Shown: positions 1 through 9,483, counted from the first letter of the stretch. The stretch is DNA of 64,000 nucleotides from Hyphomicrobiales bacterium (GCA_002709005.1 PAPH01000052.1:22930-86929); one strand, 5' to 3'. Notes: a model not told the origin generated them from the letters alone. Program-made: numbers and translations.

Positions 1-30
1 CGAATTTGGCCTGCTTCAGGGAGATCCGTC

Positions 31-699
31 ATGACTATTCCGGGAGCAGCCATGGATGTATCCGCCTACGAAGACCGCGTCGCCCGCCACGTCCCGGGCG
101 TGCGCGACCTTCACCGCATGGCGGGGTTGCTGATTTCGGAAAGCGCGCCGCCCGACGGACGCATCCTCGTGCTCGGCGCCGGCGGAGGCATGGAACTGCG
201 GGCCTTGGCAGAGATGGAACCGGGATGGCGGTTTGACGGCGTGGACCCCTCATCCGACATGCTGAACCAGGCGCGGATCGCCGTCGGCGAAGACCGGGAC
301 CGGGTTACCTTCCACGAGGGCTATATCGAGGATGCGCCCGAGGGCCCCTTCGACGGGGCGACTTGCCTGCTGACGCTTCACTTCCTGCCGCGAACCGAGC
401 GCCTGCGCACACTGCGCGAGATCCACCGCCGGCTGCGGCCCGGCGCGCGCTTCGTCGCCGCCCATCACAGCTATCCACGCGACGAGGCGGATATCTGGCT
501 CCGCCGCAATGCCCGCCTGCTTCACCCCGGACGGGGAGCGGAGGAGAAAGTCGCGTCGAGCGTCGAGATGATGAAGGCGAACCTGCCGGCGCTCTCGCCC
601 GAGGAGGACGAGGCGTTCCTCCGCGAAGCAGGCTTCACCGACGTCCGGTTGATCTATGCAGGCTTTACCTTTCGCGGCTGGGTCGGCACCCGCGCCTAG
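31..699 (+). CDS. class I SAM-dependent methyltransferase
   Basis: This 222-residue soluble protein has a Rossmann-type methyltransferase fold. The glycine-rich SAM-binding motif I (VLGAGGG) lies near residues 47-53 and an acidic ribose-binding residue follows in VDPSSDM near residue 72. A later stretch (LLTLHFLP, then RRLRPGARFV) matches motifs IV-VI of small-molecule methyltransferases. The ATG at 31 is preceded by AGGGAG seven bases upstream; an in-frame ATG at 52 is the alternative. The substrate cannot be read from the sequence. It converges on the aldo/keto reductase gene downstream. The fold is clear, the specific role is not. Confidence 0.8.
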   Translation: MTIPGAAMDVSAYEDRVARHVPGVRDLHRMAGLLISESAPPDGRILVLGAGGGMELRALAEMEPGWRFDGVDPSSDMLNQARIAVGEDRDRVTFHEGYIEDAPEGPFDGATCLLTLHFLPRTERLRTLREIHRRLRPGARFVAAHHSYPRDEADIWLRRNARLLHPGRGAEEKVASSVEMMKANLPALSPEEDEAFLREAGFTDVRLIYAGFTFRGWVGTRA

Positions 700-732
700 C
701 GGGTGCCGGATTGGCAGACAGGCAGCCGGCCC

Positions 733-1824
733 TCAGGCCGTCCAGGAGGAGACCGGCTTTCCGAAAATCATCTCTGTCGGAAGCTGGAAGATGAAATAGG
801 GATTGAGCAACTCAGGCGCACTCGCAGCATCAAGGCGCGCCAGTTGCTCATCGCTCAACTCGACCTCGAGCGCAGAGATATTGCTCGCGATCTGTTCCGG
901 CCGACTCGCGCCGAGCAGCAGAGACCCCATCGCCGGACGTGAAAGCACCCAGGCGAGCGCGATTGCCGCCATGGTCACACCCACTTCGCCCGCAACCTCC
1001 CGCACTGTATCGACGATGTCGAAATTCCGCTCGGTGAACAACATGCCGCCATACGGATTGTCACCACTGAGGCGGTCACCACCCTGGCTTTCCGCGCTTC
1101 CTTCATTGGGAACGATGCCCGGACGATCGGCCTGCTCGAGCATGTCGCGACCGTATTTGCCGGTCAGCAACCCCGCCGCCAGCGGACTCCAGGGCATGAT
1201 CGACAGGCCGAAATCCCGCGCCATTGGCAGAAGATCGAGTTCCACCCCGCGGTCGAGCAGCGACCACGCGTTCTGGAGCCCCACCGGACCCGGAAGACCA
1301 TGGGCGGCCGCCAGCGTCGCCACCTTCGCCACATACCAGGAGGGCGTATTGGAGAAGCCGTAATAGAGGATCTCTCCCCGCGCGACGGCGGCGGCGAGCG
1401 TGCGCAGCACTTCCTCTGCCGGCGTGGTCCGGTCCCAGACGTGAACCCAGTAGAGATCGATCCGGTCGGTCTTCAGCCTACGCAGTGAACCCTCGATTCC
1501 CGAGCGGATATTATAGGCCCCGTTGCCGCCATGCATGGGATGGTCCTGGGAACGGGCGAAGCCTGACTTGGTGGAAACGACGAGCCTGTCGCGCAATCCG
1601 CTGTCGGCGAGGAACTGGCCGACCATCTTTTCACTCTCGCCGCCGCTATAGATATCGGCGGTATCGATCAGGTTGCCGCCGGCCTCGACATAGGTGTCGA
1701 AAATCCTGCGGGCTTCGGCCTCCTCGCTCCCCCAGCGACCCGCGCCAAAAGTCATGGTGCCGAGGGAAAGCGGGCTTACGATCAGGCCGGAACGGCCGAA
1801 GGTGCGATAGTCGGTCAGTTTCAT
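733..1824 (-). CDS. aldo/keto reductase
   Basis: A 363-residue NADPH-dependent oxidoreductase of the aldo/keto reductase superfamily (TIM barrel). The full catalytic tetrad is visible: Asp54 and Tyr59 in NLIDTADIYSGGE, Lys86 in VVSTKSGF and His128 in LYWVHVWD. The start at 1824 (MKLTDYRTFGRSG) is the usual family N-terminus and has a GGAG upstream; the open frame runs about 20 codons further but that part is not family-like. It is transcribed divergently from a LysR regulator 108 bp away, which probably controls it. The physiological carbonyl substrate is unknown. Confidence 0.88.
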   Translation of the reverse strand: MKLTDYRTFGRSGLIVSPLSLGTMTFGAGRWGSEEAEARRIFDTYVEAGGNLIDTADIYSGGESEKMVGQFLADSGLRDRLVVSTKSGFARSQDHPMHGGNGAYNIRSGIEGSLRRLKTDRIDLYWVHVWDRTTPAEEVLRTLAAAVARGEILYYGFSNTPSWYVAKVATLAAAHGLPGPVGLQNAWSLLDRGVELDLLPMARDFGLSIMPWSPLAAGLLTGKYGRDMLEQADRPGIVPNEGSAESQGGDRLSGDNPYGGMLFTERNFDIVDTVREVAGEVGVTMAAIALAWVLSRPAMGSLLLGASRPEQIASNISALEVELSDEQLARLDAASAPELLNPYFIFQLPTEMIFGKPVSSWTA

Positions 1825-1915
1825 GTCGGGTCTCCGTATTGTCCGCGCAAAGCGGCTCAGGAGAACATAAGAGCCGGGAGACACCGCGATTAGCCCTTCC
1901 CTTCCGCATGAACTT

Positions 1916-1930
1916 ATGAGAAATTTTCAT
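1916..1930. promoter_or_regulatory. near-palindromic LysR-type operator candidate
   Basis: The 15-bp sequence ATGAGAAATTTTCAT has arms matching at six of seven positions around a central base. It ends two bases before the LysR start codon, inside the divergent promoter region. LysR proteins commonly bind T-N11-A type dyads in such regions, so this is a plausible autoregulatory site. AT-rich sequence can form such dyads by chance, hence the low confidence. Confidence 0.35.
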
Positions 1931-1932
1931 CA

Positions 1933-2820
1933 ATGAGCAAGGCGCCTCTCAATGATCTGGCCGGGTTTGCGACGATCGCGCGGACGCGGAGCTTTACCGG
2001 CGCGGCGGCGGAACTTGGCGTTTCACCCTCGGCGCTCAGCCATGCGATGCGCGTGCTGGAGGAGCGTCTGGGCGTGCGGCTGCTTGCCCGCTCCACCCGT
2101 TCGGTCGCCCCCACCGAAGCGGGGGCCGCGCTGCTGGAGAGGCTCAACCCGGCCCTGGCCGAGATTGACGAAGGCCTCGTCCACCTCTCAGGCTGGCGTG
2201 ACGAACCCGCCGGCGTGGTGCGCCTGACAACCTTCCACTGGATCGCCTCCACCCTGCTGGCCGAGAAACTGCCGGAATTTCTGAAGCTCCACCCTGAGAT
2301 CGTCGTCGAGGTCAATGTCGATGACGGACTGATCGACATCGTCGCTTCCGGCTTCGACGCCGGAATCCGCCTGGGCGAAAAAGTCGAGAAGGACATGATC
2401 TCGATCCGCGTCGGGCCGCCACTGCGCACGCTGACCGTCGCGACGCCCGAATACTGGAAGACGCACGAAAAGCCCCGGCATCCCCGCGACCTCAAGGAAC
2501 ACGACTGTATCGGCTACCGCGCCGTATCGAGCGGAACGCTGATGCCGTGGGATTACGAGAAAGACGGCCAGGAAATCCGCCAGCAGGTCACCGGCCCGCT
2601 GATCTGCAATTCCTCCGACCTCGCGCTTGCCGTGGTCCGGTCCGGGCGTGGCGTGGGATGGCATATGGAAAGGGATGTGGAAGAGGATGTCCGAGCGGGA
2701 CGCCTCGAACAGGTTCTCGAAGACTGGACGCAACCCTATGATGGCGCCCACCTCTATCACTCGAGCCGACGGCAGGTGCCGCCGCCGCTTCGCGCGCTGA
2801 TCGATTTTCTCAAGGCGTGA
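1933..2820 (+). CDS. LysR family transcriptional regulator
   Basis: A 295-residue LysR-type regulator. Residues 8-65 form the winged helix-turn-helix (FATIARTRSFTGAAAELGVSPSALSHAMRVLEERLGVRLL), and the remainder is the periplasmic-binding-like effector domain, with the VRLTTFHW start and the GVGWHME segment typical of this subgroup. No good Shine-Dalgarno precedes the ATG at 1933, so the message may be leaderless or weakly translated. It lies divergent from the aldo/keto reductase, the usual arrangement for a LysR protein and its target. The effector is not identifiable. Confidence 0.9.
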   Translation: MSKAPLNDLAGFATIARTRSFTGAAAELGVSPSALSHAMRVLEERLGVRLLARSTRSVAPTEAGAALLERLNPALAEIDEGLVHLSGWRDEPAGVVRLTTFHWIASTLLAEKLPEFLKLHPEIVVEVNVDDGLIDIVASGFDAGIRLGEKVEKDMISIRVGPPLRTLTVATPEYWKTHEKPRHPRDLKEHDCIGYRAVSSGTLMPWDYEKDGQEIRQQVTGPLICNSSDLALAVVRSGRGVGWHMERDVEEDVRAGRLEQVLEDWTQPYDGAHLYHSSRRQVPPPLRALIDFLKA

Positions 2821-2835
2821 AACGACGGGATTGTG

Positions 2836-3257
2836 TGCCAGCCGGCCTGTAAGCCGGGTTCTGTATGGCTTCCGTCCGGGGACGGAAACGTGGCAGCCAT
2901 TCCTCTGGGACGCGCCTTGCGACGCGCCTCAAGCAACCTACCCGGATGACTGGCCGGGAACCGGCCGGCTTTCGCCGCGTCATCCCTATTCGGTCTTGCT
3001 CCCGGTGGGGTTTACCGTGCCGTCGCCGTTACCGGAGACGCGGTGGGCTCTTACCCCACCCTTTCACCCTTACCCCGCCGCCTCAGCGCCTCGCGGGGAG
3101 ACGCTCAGGTGGCGGGGCGGTTTGCTTTCTGTGGCACTTTCCCTGGGGTCGCCCCCGCCGGACGTTATCCGGCACCGTTGTTCCCTGGAGCCCGGACTTT
3201 CCTCGAACCGCCGCCTTTCGGCGAGTTGCGGCGCGCGGCTGCCCGGCCGACTGGCAG
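2836..3257 (-). ncRNA. rnpB: RNase P RNA (type A)
   Basis: The catalytic RNA of RNase P, which matures the 5' ends of tRNAs. On the minus strand the 5' conserved block GAGGAAAGTCCGGGCTCC (complement of about 3187-3204), the central GGTAAGAGCCCACCG and GGTAACGGCGACGGTAAAC blocks, AGAGGAATGGCTGCCAC, and the 3' block ACAGAACCCGGCTTA are all present in order. The ends TGCCAGTCGGCC and GGCCGGCTGGCA pair as helix P1 and set the boundaries. The length of about 422 nt is normal for alphaproteobacteria. Open frames across this stretch are not genes. Confidence 0.97.
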
Positions 3258-3444
3258 GGGCGTCATAACCGAGCCCGGCGGCGAACGCCACCTCAAATGA
3301 AGGCGGGGCCACCGCTGGGCTGCCTGCGACAATCTGGTTCCATGAACTTTCACGACGAAATGCAACGAAACTGCGGTTTCGCGCTTTGTGCCTATGCAGC
3401 GGCCCGCGTCCGCTGGCACGTGGTTCAAACATGGAGGAGCAATT

Positions 3445-6084
3445 ATGGCTTCCGTTTCAGAACCCGAGAGCGCTTCAATCACTCCCGGTTATTCGAATTC
3501 TTTCCGCCCCCGCGGCGCCGGAGGGTGGTGGCTTGCCATCCTCGGCGTCGTTTTCGTTCTTCTCGGCCTGACACTCGCCGGCGGCGGCCTGTGGCTCGCC
3601 TGGCTCGGTGGCTCGGTCTACTACGCGATCGCCGGTTTCGGCCTGATCGTCTCCGGCTGGCTGGTCTACCGCCGCTCGATGACCGGCTTCTGGATCTACA
3701 CCGCGATCTGGGTCTACACCATCGCCTGGGCCGTCTGGGAAGTCGGCATTTCCGGCTGGCCACTGGTGCCGCGCCTGGTTGCCCCCACAGTGCTGATGCT
3801 TGTGCTGCTGATTTCGCTGCCTGCCTTCCGTCGCTTCCCCGAGCGCCAGACGGCGCGAGGTCGCGCCGCCTATACGATGCTGCTGGCAGGCGCGCTCCTC
3901 GCTCCGCTGGCCATCCATCTTGCACCGGTGCCCACCCGCGCCCAGGCGCAGGAGAGCACCCCCGCCGTGCAAAGCCCTTCGACAGGAGATGATGCGGCCC
4001 CGGCACAGACACCGGCAACCATCCCCGGCACGGCCGAAACGACGACCCCGTCAACCGGCGACATGACGCCCGTGGTTCCCGCCGAAGGCACGGATACCAC
4101 CGCAAGCCAACCGCAGGACACCACGACGATCGCTGCCACAGGCACGCGCGTTTCCACCAAGCCGCTCGAGACACAGGAAGCGGGCCGGGACTGGCCGCAA
4201 TATGGCGGCAGCTTCGCTGCGCAACGCTATTCGCCGCTCGACCAGATCACGGCAGGAAATGCCGGCGATCTCGAACAGGTCTGGCTCGCCCATACCGGCG
4301 ACATGCCAAGCGGCAAGACCGAAGGGAAATACTCGCCCGAAAATACCCCCCTGGAAGTCGGCGGGCATCTCTATGTCTGTTCGGCGATGGACATCCTGAT
4401 TTCCTATGACGCCGCGACCGGCAAAGAGGAATGGCGGCATGATCCGAAGGTCTCGCCCGACGCCATCCCCTATGGTGCGACATGCCGCGGGGTCAGCTAT
4501 TACACAACGCCCGAGGTCACGGCCGATACCCCTTGTGCGGAGCGTATCGTCGCCGGCACGCTCGACGCCCGGCTCATCGAGGTCGATGCCCTGACCGGCG
4601 AAAGCTGCGCGGACTTCGGAGAGAACGGTCAGGTCGACCTCAACCAGGGCATCGGCCAGACCGTGCCGGGCTGGTACGCGGTGACCGCGCCGCCGGCCAT
4701 CGTCCGCGGCGTCATCGTCACAGGCGCGCAGGTCAAGGACGGACAGGCCGAGGATGCGCCGTCGGGCGTTATCCGCGGCTATGACGCCGTCACCGGCAAG
4801 CTCGCCTGGGCCTGGGACATGGGCCACCCGGATCGCATCGCTGCGCCGACCGGCGACGAGGTTTATACCCGCGGAACGCCGAACATGTGGACGGCAGCCG
4901 CCGCCGATGAGGAACTGGGTTACGTGTACCTCCCACTCGGCAACTCGTCGGTCGATTATTACGGCGGCAACCGTAAGGACTTCGAAAACGAGTTCTCCTC
5001 CTCGCTCGTCGCCATCGACGTCACCACCGGCAAGCCGGTCTGGCACTTCCAGACGGTGCATTACGACTTGTGGGACTACGATCTGGGCTCGCAGCCGACG
5101 CTGGTGGATTTCCCCGCCGACGGCGGCACGGTTCCGGCGATCATCCTGCCCTCCAAGCAGGGCGAGATCTACGTGCTCAACCGCAAGACCGGTGAATCGC
5201 TCTTCCCGGTCGAGGAGAAGTCGGTTCCGAAAAACGGGGTGGAGCCTGAAAACCTCTCCGACACCCAGCCCTTCTCCGGCTATGCGACGCTCGCCAAGGG
5301 CCGGCTGAAGGAAAGCGACATGTGGGGCGCCACCCCGCTCGACCAGTTGATGTGCCGGATCGAATACCGCAAGGCCGTCTACGAGGGCGAATATACCGCG
5401 CCTGAAGCCGACACTCACTATATCGAGTATCCCGGCTACAACGGCGGCTCGGACTGGGGCAGCGTCGCGGTCGACCCGGTCAACGGGATCCTCGTCGCCA
5501 ACTACAACGATGTCCCGAACTATAACCGGCTGATCCCGCGCAAGGAAGCAGACAAGATGGGCATCGAGCCGATCACCGAGGGCGGCAACGCACCCAAGGC
5601 AGAAGGCGCAGGCGATGCGCAAGCAGGTTCGCCCTATGCGATCGACGTCAACGCTGGCTGGCGCAATCCGGTGACCGGCATTCCCTGCTCCGCCCCGCCT
5701 TATGGCTGGATCAGGGCGATCGACCTGAAGACCGGCGACACGCTGTGGGACGAACCCTTCGGCACCGCCGAGAACAACGGTCCGTTCGGTATCCACTCGC
5801 AACTGCCCTTCGCCATCGGCACGCCCAACAATGGCGGGCCGCTTGTCACGGCCGGCGGGCTGATCTTCGTCGCGGCGACGACGGACGAAAAATTCCGCGC
5901 CATCGACATCAAGACCGGCAAGACCGTGTGGGAGACGGATCTCCCTGCCGGCGGTCAGGCCAATCCGATGACCTATGAGGTCGACGGCAGGCAGTATGTC
6001 GTCCTTGTCCCCGGCGGCCACCATTTCATGGAGACTCCGGTCGGCGACGAGGTGATTGCCTACGCCCTGCCCGAGCAGGGGTAA
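3445..6084 (+). CDS. gcd: membrane-bound PQQ-dependent glucose/quinate-type dehydrogenase
   Basis: An 879-residue quinoprotein that oxidises sugars or polyols in the periplasm and passes electrons to ubiquinone. About five transmembrane helices (residues 26-165) anchor it. A Thr/Pro/Ala-rich linker of roughly 80 residues follows, then a PQQ beta-propeller beginning DWPQYGGSFAAQRYSPL, with repeated AIDxxTGKxxW blades and the LWDYDLGSQPTL segment that carries the family's catalytic Asp. GGAGGAG lies five bases before the ATG at 3445, so the longer reading is rejected. The linker is longer than I expect for E. coli Gcd. No pqq biosynthesis genes are in the window. Glucose is the likeliest substrate; quinate or shikimate cannot be excluded. 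Confidence 0.88.
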   Translation: MASVSEPESASITPGYSNSFRPRGAGGWWLAILGVVFVLLGLTLAGGGLWLAWLGGSVYYAIAGFGLIVSGWLVYRRSMTGFWIYTAIWVYTIAWAVWEVGISGWPLVPRLVAPTVLMLVLLISLPAFRRFPERQTARGRAAYTMLLAGALLAPLAIHLAPVPTRAQAQESTPAVQSPSTGDDAAPAQTPATIPGTAETTTPSTGDMTPVVPAEGTDTTASQPQDTTTIAATGTRVSTKPLETQEAGRDWPQYGGSFAAQRYSPLDQITAGNAGDLEQVWLAHTGDMPSGKTEGKYSPENTPLEVGGHLYVCSAMDILISYDAATGKEEWRHDPKVSPDAIPYGATCRGVSYYTTPEVTADTPCAERIVAGTLDARLIEVDALTGESCADFGENGQVDLNQGIGQTVPGWYAVTAPPAIVRGVIVTGAQVKDGQAEDAPSGVIRGYDAVTGKLAWAWDMGHPDRIAAPTGDEVYTRGTPNMWTAAAADEELGYVYLPLGNSSVDYYGGNRKDFENEFSSSLVAIDVTTGKPVWHFQTVHYDLWDYDLGSQPTLVDFPADGGTVPAIILPSKQGEIYVLNRKTGESLFPVEEKSVPKNGVEPENLSDTQPFSGYATLAKGRLKESDMWGATPLDQLMCRIEYRKAVYEGEYTAPEADTHYIEYPGYNGGSDWGSVAVDPVNGILVANYNDVPNYNRLIPRKEADKMGIEPITEGGNAPKAEGAGDAQAGSPYAIDVNAGWRNPVTGIPCSAPPYGWIRAIDLKTGDTLWDEPFGTAENNGPFGIHSQLPFAIGTPNNGGPLVTAGGLIFVAATTDEKFRAIDIKTGKTVWETDLPAGGQANPMTYEVDGRQYVVLVPGGHHFMETPVGDEVIAYALPEQG

Positions 6085-6090
6085 GTGGAT

Positions 6091-6130
6091 ACAAAAATAA
6101 GGGCCGCGTCTGGAAAACAGGCGCGGCCCT
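6091..6130 (-). terminator. rho-independent terminator
   Basis: The stem AGGGCCGCG / CGCGGCCCT encloses a 13-base loop. Read on the minus strand it is followed by TTATTTTTGT, so it ends the transglycosylase gene. It may also act weakly for the dehydrogenase gene, which ends just before it. Confidence 0.8.
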
Positions 6131-6194
6131 CGCTCCGGCTGGGGAAGCGGCGAACTCCCGTGACCGGAACGTCTCTTTATCCGGAAGATCCGGC

Positions 6195-6707
6195 TTATTT
6201 CATGATCGCCTGCACCTTGCCGCAATAGGCCTTGGAGATCGGGTTCATCCGCTTTGCGGCGTGGCCGGCATTGTATTTCAGGATCGTGCCACAGGTCGAA
6301 CCGCCGCCGAGATCGTGTGCGGCCGCGAGATACTTCATCCCGTATTTGATATTCGTCTCGGGATCGTAGAGCCCCTTGGCCGAACCGCGATATCCCATCA
6401 TCCGCGCGGTTCCCGGCTTGATCTGCATGAGGCCGATCTCGCCGTGGCTGCCACGGGCGTTCGGGCGGTAGTTGCTTTCGACGCTGACAACCGCATGGGC
6501 CAGCGATTCAGGAACGCCGTAGGTCTTGGCGTAGGAAGAAATGATCTTGCCATAGGGACGGGACGCATAGCCCGACACGGTGGTCTTTCCGTTCAGTTTC
6601 GACTTGGAGATCGATCCGGTGGCGGTATTGTCCACCCCTGCCGTCTGGCACCCCGCCAAGGCAGCGCAAAGCAAGGCCGCCGCGGCGACCGCTAATCCCT
6701 TCTGCAT
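6195..6707 (-). CDS. lytic transglycosylase lipoprotein (SLT domain)
   Basis: A 170-residue outer-membrane or periplasmic lipoprotein that should cleave peptidoglycan to 1,6-anhydromuropeptides. The signal peptide ends in the lipobox LAGC with Cys20. The C-terminal SLT (GH23) domain shows the catalytic Glu77 in VVSVESNYRP, the GLMQIKPGTARMMG motif and DPETNIKYGMKYL, all hallmarks of the family. It is short, essentially a signal plus one catalytic domain. A terminator follows it on its own strand, so it is probably a single-gene unit. The fold assignment is firm; the cellular role (growth, remodelling or secretion) is not. Confidence 0.92.
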   Translation of the reverse strand: MQKGLAVAAAALLCAALAGCQTAGVDNTATGSISKSKLNGKTTVSGYASRPYGKIISSYAKTYGVPESLAHAVVSVESNYRPNARGSHGEIGLMQIKPGTARMMGYRGSAKGLYDPETNIKYGMKYLAAAHDLGGGSTCGTILKYNAGHAAKRMNPISKAYCGKVQAIMK

Positions 6708-6983
6708 TTAGTAAACCCACTCTGATGGCGCCCCGCCGGTCTCATGGACCGGCCACCCCGGGCGTCGTGACTGTCAGGGGCCGTCCGCGGAAGATGCGTA
6801 TCACCGGCCCCGGCGATGGAGGGCCTGATAGAGGGTCGGAGTGGCGGAAAATGTGGCGGGAATGAAGGGGAAATGGGGCGCGTGATAAACTTGTGTTACG
6901 GGCCGATACGTTAGAAGTACCTGATTTATTAAAGGTTTTTTAACCCATCACGCCAGAGTTGGCATATGGAGGGTCTTCAATCC

Positions 6984-7757
6984 TCAAGCGAGCGAAGGCA
7001 GCGCGGACAGGAGACGGTGCAATGTGGAGATAGTGGAGGCGTCGGCAACACCATCCACGCGCCCAGGCCGGAAGTGACGCTGGAAAGCCATCACCGCGCC
7101 CTTCGTGCCCGCTCCGAAAATGCCGTGTGTCTCGGTCTGGTAGCCGTAAAGCGACAGCATCATCTGCAGCGCCTCGACCGGCGGACCGCTGTCGCCTTCC
7201 TGGAAGAACCGCCCGCCGCCGACCGGCTCGGGTTCGACCCAGTGGCCGACACCCTCGCCCGCCAGCCACGCCCAGTCGAACCATTCGCCCGGATCGATCT
7301 TGCGGCCGATGGAAACGTCGGAATGGCCGAGCACCCGGTGAGGCGGGACCTCGCGCCTGACGATGATGTCACGGCACAGACGGGCGACCGCGCGCATCTG
7401 GACGACCGGATAAGAGGGTGAACCGGCCTCGTGACCGGGATTGGCGATCTCGATGCCGATCGAGGCCGAGTTGATGTCGGCCTCGCCGCGCCAGTAGCTC
7501 TTGCCGGCGTGCCAGGCGCGATGGCTTTCGGGCACCATCTGGGTGACGATCCCGCCCTCATCGACAAGATAGTGAGCGGAAACCTCGGCATCCGCGTCGC
7601 AGAGCCTTTCCAGCGCTCCCTTCGCCGTGGGCATACCCGTGTAATGCAGAAGGATCATGTCCGGTCGGCGTGGAGTTTCAGCGCCGCCACGGCGGGGACC
7701 GAAATTCGGAGAGGCACGGACGAGAGCTGGCGGAAAATCCGGGTCGAACCCGGTCAT
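6984..7757 (-). CDS. N-acetylmuramoyl-L-alanine amidase with peptidoglycan-binding domain
   Basis: A 257-residue amidase_2 (AmpD-like) enzyme that cuts the bond between MurNAc and L-Ala. Zinc ligands are visible as His38 (LLHYTGM), His145 (LGHSDV) and Asp155 (RKIDPGEWFDW). A C-terminal PG_binding_1 domain covers about residues 185-250 (GPPVEALQMMLSLYGY). There is no clear signal peptide, which suggests a cytosolic AmpD-like recycling role, although the binding domain is more usual in exported enzymes. Its ATG overlaps the stop of the upstream DnaJ-TerB gene by four bases, so the two are translationally coupled. Confidence 0.92.
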   Translation of the reverse strand: MTGFDPDFPPALVRASPNFGPRRGGAETPRRPDMILLHYTGMPTAKGALERLCDADAEVSAHYLVDEGGIVTQMVPESHRAWHAGKSYWRGEADINSASIGIEIANPGHEAGSPSYPVVQMRAVARLCRDIIVRREVPPHRVLGHSDVSIGRKIDPGEWFDWAWLAGEGVGHWVEPEPVGGGRFFQEGDSGPPVEALQMMLSLYGYQTETHGIFGAGTKGAVMAFQRHFRPGRVDGVADASTISTLHRLLSALPSLA

Positions 7758-8464
7758 GCGGGAACCCGCTGCTTCTCGATATGCGAGAAGGCCGCGTTGA
7801 TCGCCGCCATCCGGTCATTGGCGATCGCCAGGAATTCCTGGGGCACGCCGCGCGCCAGCAGCGCATCGGGATGGCTGTCGGCGGCCAATTTGCGATAACG
7901 CCGGCGAACCTCCGCGAAGGGCGCGTCGGGCTCGACGCCGAGCACCTGATAGGGATCGATGCCGTCGGGATGGACGTGGCGGGCCATGATGCGATCGAAA
8001 TGTTCTTCGTCGAAACCGAAGATATCGGCCACGTGGGCGATGAACTCGAGTTCCTTCTGGTGGATCACCGAATCCGCCTTGGCGATGTGGAACAGCCCGT
8101 CGAGAATATCCTCGAGCATGGCGCAGTTCGACAGGCCCGAGCCGCAAAGGCCGGCAATCCGCTCGGCGTAGATGTCGTAGCCGGCGACGTCCTGCTTGGC
8201 GAGATTGTAAAGCCGTGCGACGTTGTGCGCTTCCTCGTCGGGAATGGCGAAAATGTCCTGAAACGCCGCGACCTCTTCCTGGGAAACCACCCCGTCAGCC
8301 TTCGCCATCTTGGCCGACAGCGCGATCATGGCCACGGAGAACGCCACCTTGCGGCGCGTTTCCGGGTCGCCGGCAAAGACCGTGCGCACGGTTTCAACCA
8401 CGTTGGTGAACGCGGTGGAGGCCGTCCCGCCGACGGCGTCAAAAAGGCGTTTGAGCAGCGACAT
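7754..8464 (-). CDS. DnaJ-TerB (DjlA-like) co-chaperone
   Basis: A 236-residue protein with a TerB/DjlA-like helical domain (about residues 35-155, AKMAKADGVVSQEEV and FHIAKADSVIHQKE repeats) and a C-terminal J domain (about 170-232) whose HPD motif at 198-200 stimulates DnaK ATPase. Unlike E. coli DjlA no transmembrane helix is evident at the N-terminus. It is first in an operon with the amidase, a gene pairing I associate with rhizobia and relatives. The link between a J protein and a wall amidase is suggestive of envelope quality control but unproven. Confidence 0.88.
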   Translation of the reverse strand: MSLLKRLFDAVGGTASTAFTNVVETVRTVFAGDPETRRKVAFSVAMIALSAKMAKADGVVSQEEVAAFQDIFAIPDEEAHNVARLYNLAKQDVAGYDIYAERIAGLCGSGLSNCAMLEDILDGLFHIAKADSVIHQKELEFIAHVADIFGFDEEHFDRIMARHVHPDGIDPYQVLGVEPDAPFAEVRRRYRKLAADSHPDALLARGVPQEFLAIANDRMAAINAAFSHIEKQRVPA

Positions 8465-8591
8465 GAGTCCCGTTTAATCGATGAAGGCGGCAAAAGCGAG
8501 TGCGGTGCATTCCCGCTGGTATCAACTTAGTGAATGAATGAGGCGAGATTTGTCATTGGACGCTGCGCCGGTCCATGCGGCTTGTGGGCGC

Positions 8592-9479
8592 ATGACACAT
8601 TCGCAGCATACCGTCTCCGCCCCGCCCCTTTCCGGTTATCTGCTCGGTCTGATCGGCGTGATGATCTTCGCCGCGACCCTGCCGATGACACATCTGGCCC
8701 TCAACGGTTTCTCACCGGCCTTCATCACCTTTGGCCGCGCTTTCGGCGCTGCCCTCGTCGCGGCAGCCGCGCTCATCGTCCTGCGCCGGCCCCTGCCCCG
8801 CGAGCGTCGGGGAGAACTGTTTGCTGCCGGCCTGCTTCTCGCTTTCGGCTTTCCCGGCTTTTCCTCGGTCGCCATGCAGACCGTGCCGGCATCGCATGGC
8901 GGCATCGTCCTCGGCGTGCTGCCGCTGATGACCGCCTGCTTCGCGGCCCTGTTCGGCGGCGAGCGTCCGGGCCTGCTGTTCTGGGCGTTCGGAATTGCGG
9001 GAACCGTGCTGGTGGTCTCCTTCTCCCTGTCGGGTGTCGACATCACACCGGGCATCGGGGACCTGTGGCTCGGATGCGCCGCGCTCGCTGCGTCCTGCGG
9101 CTATGTGATCTCGGGCAAGCTTTCGCGCAGCATGCCCGGCTGGGAAGTCATCGCCTGGGCGCTTGTCTTCATTTCACCCATCTCGCTCGCCGGCACCCTG
9201 TGGTCGCTCGCCGGCGGCATCGACGATCCGGGCCCCTTCGAACTGGCGGGCTTCGCCTATCTGGTGCTCGGCTCGATGTTCGGCGGCTTCGTGTTCTGGA
9301 ACCGCGGACTGGCGATCGGCGGCATCGCCCGCGTCGGCCAGGTGCAATTGTTGCAGTCCTTCTTCACCATCGCCTTTTCCGCAGTCTTGCTCGGCGAGGC
9401 GATCACCCCAGTCAAGCTCGCCTATGCCTTCGCCGTGGCGGTGGTGGTCTGGATGGGACGGAAGGCGAAAGTCGGCTGA
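8592..9479 (+). CDS. EamA/DMT family transporter
   Basis: An inner-membrane protein of about 295 residues with ten predicted helices in two EamA repeats, typical of drug/metabolite exporters. The first repeat begins YLLGLIGVMIFAATLPMTHLAL and the second near LWLGCAALAASCGYVISGKL. The ATG at 8592 is chosen because the upstream part is hydrophilic and unlike the family; a start at 8538 is possible, and neither has a strong ribosome-binding site. It converges on the MarR-like gene four bases downstream. The substrate is unknown. Confidence 0.85.
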   Translation: MTHSQHTVSAPPLSGYLLGLIGVMIFAATLPMTHLALNGFSPAFITFGRAFGAALVAAAALIVLRRPLPRERRGELFAAGLLLAFGFPGFSSVAMQTVPASHGGIVLGVLPLMTACFAALFGGERPGLLFWAFGIAGTVLVVSFSLSGVDITPGIGDLWLGCAALAASCGYVISGKLSRSMPGWEVIAWALVFISPISLAGTLWSLAGGIDDPGPFELAGFAYLVLGSMFGGFVFWNRGLAIGGIARVGQVQLLQSFFTIAFSAVLLGEAITPVKLAYAFAVAVVVWMGRKAKVG

Positions 9480-9483
9480 GTTT

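Noticed and set aside
2831..3992. Overlapping open frames of 145 and 375 codons across the RNase P RNA
   Set aside because: They cross an unmistakable rnpB gene and the start of the dehydrogenase in another frame; composition is shadow-like.
4051..6225. 724-codon open frame on the minus strand
   Set aside because: It mirrors the PQQ dehydrogenase in a high-GC antisense frame; no domain is visible in its product.
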